This document shows, piece by piece, positions 7,329 to 12,164 of a DNA stretch of 12,164 nt; position 1 is the first letter of the stretch, and every line of letters begins with the position of its first letter. The stretch is from the NCBI GenBank assembly GCA_020852155.1, contig JADZBJ010000103.1, forward strand, positions 1-12,164, written 5' to 3'. The notes under the pieces were generated by a model. That model searched no databases, was not told where the DNA came from, and saw nothing but the letters and a program-made list of their open reading frames with translations. A program made the translations under genes and the position numbers. The DNA comes from Saprospiraceae bacterium (GTDB lineage Bacteria > Bacteroidota > Bacteroidia > Chitinophagales > Saprospiraceae).

Positions 7329-8960
7329 ATGAAGAACATTATTCTCTTCTTTGGCATTCTTGCTCCGTTTTTTGCCTATTCCCAAGCATCCTGGGAATTA
7401 GGCGCTAACGTTGGCGCCGCAAACTATCAAGGCGACATCGTTGAAACTAAAATTTTCACCCTTAAAGAAACTAATCTGGGCTATGGCGCTTTCCTGCGTC
7501 GCAACTTCAATGACCATTGGGGCCTCCGCCTGAACGCTCAATTAGGAAACATCTCTGGCGCCGATGCCAATTTCGATGCACGCAAAGCGCGTGGCTATAG
7601 TTTCGAGTCTCCAGTGACTGAATTGTCGCTTCGCCTTGAGTTCAATATGCTCAAGCGCGAAAAAGCCGATGGCAGCCGCCGCAAAATCATTCCTTATCTG
7701 TTGGCTGGCGCGGGTTACACATTATATGACCCAACCACTAACTACAATGAAGCGGCTCAAAGTCCTGGCCAGTTAACAAATATCGTCAAAGACAAAACCA
7801 ACCTGGAAAAGAACGTTGTTTCTATTCCGGTCGGCGCCGGTTTCAAATTCCCGCTGAGCGACAAATGGACACTCAGCCTGGAAGGCACAATGAACCCTAC
7901 CCTCGGCGACTATGTTGACGGTGTGAGCGCTTCAGGTGATGAAACCAACAACGACTGGCTGACGTTCGGTACGCTGGGTCTGGCATATCGCTTCGGCAAT
8001 GCGAAAGATTCTGACGGCGACGGCATCTCTGACCGCAAAGACAAGTGCCCGGACGTTGCAGGCGTTGCAGAAAACATGGGTTGCCCGGCCGACCGCGACA
8101 AAGACGGCGTCTATGACAACGTTGACAAATGCCCGGATGTGGCAGGTGTAGCCGCTAACATGGGTTGCCCGGCTGACCGCGACGGCGACGGCGTTTATGA
8201 CAAAGACGACAAATGCCCTGACGTAAAAGGTATCGCCGCTAACATGGGTTGCCCAAGCGACCGCGACAAAGACGGTGTAAATGACGCTGATGACAAATGC
8301 CCCGACCTCGCAGGTATCGCCGCTAACATGGGTTGCCCAAGCGACCGCGACAAAGATGGCGTTTATGACACCGACGACAAATGCCCTGACGTGAAAGGCG
8401 TTGCCGCCAATGCCGGTTGCCCAAGCGACCGCGACAAAGACGGTATCTACGACACCGACGACAAATGCCCTGACCTCGCAGGTATCACCGCTAACATGGG
8501 CTGCCCAAGCGACCGCGACAAAGACGGCGTTTATGACGCCAGCGACCGCTGCCCTGATGTTCCAGGTCTGACCACCAATGGCGGTTGCCCAGAACTCAAA
8601 GCCGAAGACAAAAAGGTTCTTGACCTGGCCGTTAAAAATGTCAACTTCGAATCAGGCAAAGCAATCCTCACAGCAGGCTCTTACAAAATCCTGGATCAGG
8701 TTGCCGACATCCTCAACCGTTACAACTACTACTCGGTTGCCATCGAAGGCCACACTGACAATCAGGGCGACGACGCAAAAAACCTGACACTGTCTCAAAA
8801 TCGTGCTAAAGCATGCTACGACTACCTCGTTAAAAAAGGTGTAGCAACCAGCCGCATGAGCCACAATGGCTATGGTGAAACCAAGCCAGTTGCGACAAAC
8901 GACACAGCAGAAGGCCGTCGCCAAAACCGTCGCGTAGAGTTTAACCTCAGCGTGAAATAA
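7329..8960 (+). CDS. OmpA-family outer membrane protein with thrombospondin type 3 repeats
   Basis: I place the start at ATG 7329 (543 residues), where MKNIILFFGILAPFFAYSQ gives a clean signal peptide; an upstream TTG at 7305 would add eight residues before it. Residues about 20-220 are rich in alternating strands (WELGANVGAANYQGD, LRLNAQLGNISG, IPYLLAGAGYTLYD, TLGLAYRFG) and probably form an outer-membrane beta-barrel. Residues 227-422 are seven 28-residue thrombospondin type 3 repeats (pattern DRDKDGVYDxxDKCPDxxG), which bind calcium in known homologues. Residues about 425-543 are the OmpA peptidoglycan-binding domain, with IEGHTDNQGDD, LSQNRA and GRRQNRRVEF; the Asp of HTD and the second Arg of NRR match the positions that contact diaminopimelate in known members. 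It probably anchors the outer membrane to the cell wall. It is transcribed alone and ends at a strong intrinsic terminator. The match is to the domain family; a specific gene symbol is not justified. Confidence 0.95.
   Translation: MKNIILFFGILAPFFAYSQASWELGANVGAANYQGDIVETKIFTLKETNLGYGAFLRRNFNDHWGLRLNAQLGNISGADANFDARKARGYSFESPVTELSLRLEFNMLKREKADGSRRKIIPYLLAGAGYTLYDPTTNYNEAAQSPGQLTNIVKDKTNLEKNVVSIPVGAGFKFPLSDKWTLSLEGTMNPTLGDYVDGVSASGDETNNDWLTFGTLGLAYRFGNAKDSDGDGISDRKDKCPDVAGVAENMGCPADRDKDGVYDNVDKCPDVAGVAANMGCPADRDGDGVYDKDDKCPDVKGIAANMGCPSDRDKDGVNDADDKCPDLAGIAANMGCPSDRDKDGVYDTDDKCPDVKGVAANAGCPSDRDKDGIYDTDDKCPDLAGITANMGCPSDRDKDGVYDASDRCPDVPGLTTNGGCPELKAEDKKVLDLAVKNVNFESGKAILTAGSYKILDQVADILNRYNYYSVAIEGHTDNQGDDAKNLTLSQNRAKACYDYLVKKGVATSRMSHNGYGETKPVATNDTAEGRRQNRRVEFNLSVK
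8007..8594 (+). repeat. Seven in-frame 84-bp tandem repeats encoding thrombospondin type 3 units
   Basis: The units encode 28 residues each, with Asp at alternating positions (DxDxDGxxD) and the invariant elements KCPD or RCPD and GCP. Some units are nearly identical in DNA: a stretch of about 44 nt starting at 8229 recurs at 8313, exactly one unit later. Such similarity makes copy-number change by slippage or recombination likely. Confidence 0.93.
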
Positions 8961-8979
8961 TTTTTCGCTCCGCGAAAAA
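8961..8979 (+). other. Small perfect hairpin directly after the OmpA-family stop codon
   Basis: TTTTTCGC (8961-8968) and GCGAAAAA (8972-8979) form an 8-bp stem with a 3-nt loop, beginning at the base after TAA. It lies 5 nt before the intrinsic terminator stem. It may protect or process the mRNA 3' end; it lacks its own U-tract. Confidence 0.6.
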
Positions 8980-8984
8980 TGCCC

Positions 8985-9021
8985 AACGGCTCCCGGAATG
9001 ACTTCCGGGAGCCGTTTTTTT
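8985..9021 (+). terminator. Rho-independent terminator of the OmpA-family gene
   Basis: AACGGCTCCCGGAA (8985-8998) and TTCCGGGAGCCGTT (9003-9016) form a perfect 14-bp GC-rich stem with a 4-nt loop. It runs directly into a T-tract ending at 9021. Confidence 0.95.
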
Positions 9022-9023
9022 AT

Positions 9024-9111
9024 AGTAACTGTTTAGGGATCAAAAAAGCGGCTGACCTAAAATCGACCTTTTTTGGCCAAAATGGGAGCGACATAAACAG
9101 TTACTTTTTTT
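9024..9111. repeat. Nested inverted-repeat element followed by a T-tract
   Basis: AGTAACTGTTTA (9024-9035) and TAAACAGTTACT (9094-9105) are perfect 12-bp inverted repeats enclosing 58 nt. Inside, CAAAAAAG (9041-9048) and CTTTTTTG (9068-9075) form a second perfect 8-bp stem. T residues run from 9105 to 9111, right after the outer stem, so on the plus strand the structure resembles a second terminator or the 3' end of a small RNA. The terminal repeats and small size would also fit a tiny non-autonomous mobile element; no clear target duplication is seen. Confidence 0.6.
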
Positions 9112-9193
9112 ATACGCTTACGACTGTAAAAACGACAGGCTCATCGAAATTTATCAGACATTTCGTCGGTCTAAGCCGAAATTTCCCGCCAAT

Positions 9194-9223
9194 TTTGCAG
9201 TTTTTACGGCTAAAATATTTTTG
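9194..9223 (+). promoter_or_regulatory. Bacteroidota-type sigma promoter for clpB
   Basis: TTTG at 9194-9197 and TATTTTTG at 9216-9223 are separated by 18 nt. This exactly matches the -33 TTTG / -7 TAnnTTTG arrangement of the Bacteroidota housekeeping sigma factor. Transcription would start near 9230, leaving a leader of about 100 nt before the clpB ATG. Confidence 0.7.
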
Positions 9224-9268
9224 GAAGAAAATTTGACTAATCCTGATTCAAATGAAATTCATACCCTT

Positions 9269-9282
9269 GGGCTACTTAGCCC
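9269..9282 (+). promoter_or_regulatory. Short hairpin in the clpB 5' leader
   Basis: GGGCT (9269-9273) and AGCCC (9278-9282) form a perfect 5-bp stem with the loop ACTT, about 45 nt before the ATG. A regulatory role is only possible, not shown. Confidence 0.3.
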
Positions 9283-9327
9283 CTCAAAGTGCAACATTGC
9301 CCCAATCAATAAATCTCAACCCGACAC

Positions 9328-11979
9328 ATGACATACGATAATTTCACCATCAAGGCACAGGAAGCCATCCTCCAGGCGCAACAAATTGCCGCTGGATACC
9401 AGCAACAACATGTGGACACTGCCCACCTGATGAAAGGCTTGCTCTCTGTGGACGATTCCGTTACAGACTTTCTGCTGAAAAAAGCCGGTGTGAACATGCC
9501 GCGCTTCGAAGAAGAAATTGACCGACTGATTTGGGATACCCCCAAAGTAGAAAACGCCGACAAACAATACCTGACCAACGACGCCAACAAAGTCGTTGCC
9601 GCTGCAAAAGGCATGCTCAAGGAATTTGGCGACGAATATATTTCCATCGAATTGCTGCTGTTGGGTATCGCCAAAGGCAATGACAAAACAGCGCGACTAC
9701 TCCGCGAACAAGGCGCTTCGGTCGAAACTCTATCCGCAGCCGTGCGCGACTTGCGCAAAGGGCGTAAGGTGACAGACCAAACCTCCGAGCAGGTGTATAA
9801 CGCCCTTCAGAAATACGCCATCAACCTGACGGAACTGGCCGAAACAGGAAAACTCGACCCCGTTATCGGCCGCGATGAGGAAATTCGCCGCGTGCTGCAC
9901 ATCCTGAGCCGCCGAAAAAAGAACAACCCGGTCATTATCGGCGATCCGGGCGTGGGTAAAACAGCCATCGTAGAAGGCATCGCCTGGCGTATCGTTAAAC
10001 AGGATGTGCCCGAAAACCTGGCTTCCAAAAAGATATTCAGCCTCGACATGGCGGCCCTGATCGCAGGCGCTAAATACAAAGGCGAATTCGAAGAACGCCT
10101 CAAAGCCGTTATCAAGGAAGTTATTGACTCCAACGAACAGGTCATCCTTTTCATTGATGAAATCCATACGCTCGTCGGCGCAGGCGGCGGACAAGGCGCT
10201 ATGGATGCAGCCAACATACTCAAACCGGCCCTGGCTCGCGGTGAACTGCGCACTATCGGCGCTACAACCCTCGATGAATACCAGAAATATTTCGAGACGG
10301 ACAAGGCCCTCGAACGCCGATTCCAGTCGGTTTACGTGGATGAGCCGAGCATGGAGGATACCATCAGCATCCTGCGCGGCATTCGGGAGAAGTATGAAAA
10401 CTACCACAAGGTGCAAATCCTTGATGAAGCCATTATTGCCTCCGCCGAACTGTCGCACCGATACATTTCCGAACGCAAACTGCCAGACAAGGCCATTGAC
10501 CTGATTGACGAAGCAGCAGCAAAACTGCGCCTCGAACTCGATTCGGTACCGGAAGAAGTGGACAAACTGGATCGTCAGTTGCGCCAACTGGAAATTGAAC
10601 GCGAAGCCATCAAACGCGAAAACGACGCCAAAAAACTGGAAGCCATGAACAAGCAAATCCAGGATTTACGCGAAAAACTGGATACGCTGCGCGCCAAATG
10701 GAATTCGGAAAAAGACATCGTCGAGGCGATTCAAAATTGCAAGCAAAAACTGGAAGAATACCAGATTCAATACCAACGCGCTGAACGCGAAGGAAATCTG
10801 GAAGTGGCCAGCCGAATTAAATATCAGGATATTCCGGCACAAGAAGCCATGCTGAAAGCCGCCGAAGACAAGTTGTCGCAACTGTCGCCTGAAAATCGCA
10901 TGACCACGCAAACAGTCACGGCAAATGATATTGCAGAAGTAGTTGCACGCTGGACAGGCATTCCGATTGCCAAAATGATGAAAGGCGAGAAAGAACGCCT
11001 GCTGCACCTGGAGGCAGAAATGCACCGTCGCGTCATTGGTCAGGACGAGGCCGTTGTTGCCGTAGCCGATGCTATTCGCCGCAGCCGCGCCGGACTGAGC
11101 GACCCGGACAAGCCCATCGGTTCATTTATCTTCTGCGGCCCAACCGGCGTCGGTAAAACAGAACTTGCCAAAGCCCTTGCCGATGTATTGTTTGATGACG
11201 AAAAAGCCATCACACGCATTGACATGAGCGAATACCAGGAGAAACACAGCGTGTCGCGTTTGGTGGGCGCACCTCCGGGTTATGTCGGCTACGATGAAGG
11301 CGGCCAACTGACCGAAGCCGTGCGTCGTCGCCCCTACTCGATTGTGTTGCTGGACGAAATCGAAAAAGCGCACCCCGACACATTTAATATCCTGTTGCAG
11401 GTGCTCGACGACGGGCGATTGACGGACAATAAGGGACGTACGGCAAATTTCAAAAATACCATCATCATCATGACCTCCAACCTGGCCAGCGACCGCATCA
11501 TGGAGGCATTTGAAGATTATGAAGAATTGCCGGAAAAACGCCGCCATGAAGTATTCGACGCCGCAAAAGAGGAAGTCATGGATGCGCTGAAAATGAACCT
11601 GCGCCCGGAATTTCTCAACCGTATTGACGAAGTTGTGCTGTTCCATCCGCTGCAAAAAGACCAGATGGATGAAATCCTGCACATCCTGCTGCAAGACGTG
11701 CGCGAAATGCTGAACAAACAGGAACTATTTCTTGATGTCACCGATGATGCCGCCAAAATTCTGGTTGAACACGGTTTTGATCCACAGTTTGGCGCACGAC
11801 CACTGAAACGTACGCTGCAACGCGAACTGATCAACGAACTGGCCAAACACCTGCTGGCGGGCAATTATCAAAAAGGCGACACTGTCTTGATTGATGCAGA
11901 TACCGTCGGGCTGACTTTTGGCCGGAAATCAGAAGAAAACGGCAAGGAGGTCGTGACGAAAAAACTTAAAGAGATTTGA
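9328..11979 (+). CDS. clpB: ATP-dependent disaggregase ClpB (Hsp100)
   Basis: This 883-residue protein unfolds and rescues aggregated proteins together with DnaK in the cytosol, as a hexamer. Residues 1-145 are the Clp N-domain. NBD1 has Walker A GDPGVGKT (205-212), Walker B VILFIDE (272-278) and the pore loop KYKG (249-252). The middle coiled-coil domain spans about 405-522, rich in Glu, Lys, Gln and Leu; it identifies ClpB rather than ClpA or ClpX. VVARWTGIP (538-546) precedes NBD2, which has Walker A GPTGVGKT (604-611), pore loop GYVGYDEGG (651-659), Walker B IVLLDE (672-677) and sensor-2 GARPLKR (822-828). No catalytic residue is missing. The length is slightly above the E. coli 857 residues. 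The start gives the normal N-terminus MTYDNFTIKAQEA; no Shine-Dalgarno is seen. The gene stands alone behind a clear promoter. Heat-shock control is expected for the family, but no CIRCE operator is visible. Confidence 0.98.
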   Translation: MTYDNFTIKAQEAILQAQQIAAGYQQQHVDTAHLMKGLLSVDDSVTDFLLKKAGVNMPRFEEEIDRLIWDTPKVENADKQYLTNDANKVVAAAKGMLKEFGDEYISIELLLLGIAKGNDKTARLLREQGASVETLSAAVRDLRKGRKVTDQTSEQVYNALQKYAINLTELAETGKLDPVIGRDEEIRRVLHILSRRKKNNPVIIGDPGVGKTAIVEGIAWRIVKQDVPENLASKKIFSLDMAALIAGAKYKGEFEERLKAVIKEVIDSNEQVILFIDEIHTLVGAGGGQGAMDAANILKPALARGELRTIGATTLDEYQKYFETDKALERRFQSVYVDEPSMEDTISILRGIREKYENYHKVQILDEAIIASAELSHRYISERKLPDKAIDLIDEAAAKLRLELDSVPEEVDKLDRQLRQLEIEREAIKRENDAKKLEAMNKQIQDLREKLDTLRAKWNSEKDIVEAIQNCKQKLEEYQIQYQRAEREGNLEVASRIKYQDIPAQEAMLKAAEDKLSQLSPENRMTTQTVTANDIAEVVARWTGIPIAKMMKGEKERLLHLEAEMHRRVIGQDEAVVAVADAIRRSRAGLSDPDKPIGSFIFCGPTGVGKTELAKALADVLFDDEKAITRIDMSEYQEKHSVSRLVGAPPGYVGYDEGGQLTEAVRRRPYSIVLLDEIEKAHPDTFNILLQVLDDGRLTDNKGRTANFKNTIIIMTSNLASDRIMEAFEDYEELPEKRRHEVFDAAKEEVMDALKMNLRPEFLNRIDEVVLFHPLQKDQMDEILHILLQDVREMLNKQELFLDVTDDAAKILVEHGFDPQFGARPLKRTLQRELINELAKHLLAGNYQKGDTVLIDADTVGLTFGRKSEENGKEVVTKKLKEI

Positions 11980-12140
11980 TTAGGTCCGATTGATTCGATT
12001 AGGTCCGATTAAATCCGATTGCATGCGTAGCGTAGATGGAACGCGGATGACGCGGATTTTAAAACGCGGATTACGCGGATTTTAGTGATACATCTGTTTA
12101 ATTCGATTAAGTCCGATTGATTCGATTGAGTCCGATTGCC
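11978..12140. repeat. Tandem repeat array beginning at the clpB stop codon
   Basis: Units of the type GATTAGGTCCGATTGATTC occur at 11978-11996 and from 11997, with shorter ATCCGATTG copies after. A core at about 12039-12086 repeats ACGCGGATGACGCGGATTTT as AACGCGGATTACGCGGATTTT. Then GATTAAGTCCGATTGATTC and GATTGAGTCCGATTG follow at about 12105-12138. The first GATTAGG shares bases with the clpB TGA. No gene or typical terminator is recognised. ACGCGGAT-type intergenic repeats are, as I recall, common in Bacteroidota genomes. Confidence 0.8.
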
Positions 12141-12164
12141 CGTCGTAGAGTCGTTGGCCCGCAG

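Larger units (their letters stand above)
9112..9327. other. Leader and intergenic region upstream of clpB
   Basis: No coding sequence is supported here. The region holds a pair of 8-bp inverted segments, GTAAAAAC near 9126 and GTTTTTAC near 9200, and a bulged hairpin around the CGG/CCG near 9165-9182. It also contains the clpB promoter and roughly 100 nt of 5' leader. No CIRCE operator (TTAGCACTC/GAGTGCTAA) is visible. Confidence 0.45.

Noticed and set aside
8979..9236. Plus-strand frame of 85 codons after the OmpA-family gene
   Set aside because: It translates the terminator and the nested hairpin element, and the peptide has no recognisable features.
9730..10656. Long minus-strand frame (308 codons) inside clpB
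   Set aside because: It is the antisense shadow of a strongly conserved gene; Phe-rich low-complexity translation and no known domain.
11978..12164. CRISPR array or tRNA at the right edge
   Set aside because: Units are short and irregular without spacers, and no cloverleaf can be drawn.

Overview
The window looks like chromosomal DNA from a Bacteroidota bacterium, most likely a Saprospiraceae/Lewinella-type member; the family placement is inference. The evidence is two secreted proteins or remnants ending in type IX secretion (T9SS) type A sorting domains, a SprB-like repeat and CARDB-like repeats, an OmpA with thrombospondin type 3 repeats, an exact Bacteroidota-type promoter (TTTG, 18 nt, TAnnTTTG), and a general lack of Shine-Dalgarno sequences.

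Layout. Positions 1-1202 (minus strand) hold the 5' part of a secreted beta-propeller-like protein gene that runs off the left edge. It is preceded, with an 8-nt overlap, by an orphan 3' fragment of another T9SS-secreted protein gene cut off near 1180-1203. Positions 1203-1488 hold no confident gene and look like a rearrangement scar or a very degraded element; this left part is visibly more AT-rich than the rest. Positions 1489-5547 (plus) encode a 1352-residue modular T9SS cargo protein. A large tandem and inverted repeat (5551-5776) fills the whole gap to the convergent icd gene (5777-7042, minus; NADP-type isocitrate dehydrogenase). After a divergent intergenic region comes an OmpA-family gene (7329-8960, plus) with a classic intrinsic terminator. 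Next are a nested hairpin element (9024-9111), a clear promoter, and clpB (9328-11979, plus). A second repeat array starts at the clpB stop codon and runs nearly to the right edge.

How the genes relate. There is no dedicated multi-gene system here. Core genes (icd for the TCA cycle, an OmpA-type envelope protein, the ClpB disaggregase) are interspersed with T9SS cargo genes, each apparently its own transcription unit. The most unusual content is non-coding: two unrelated repeat arrays that begin or end within a few bases of stop codons, the 9024-9111 element, and the truncated T9SS gene. I found no RNA genes, CRISPR array, intact insertion sequence or defence system, and I do not see a convincing undescribed biological system.
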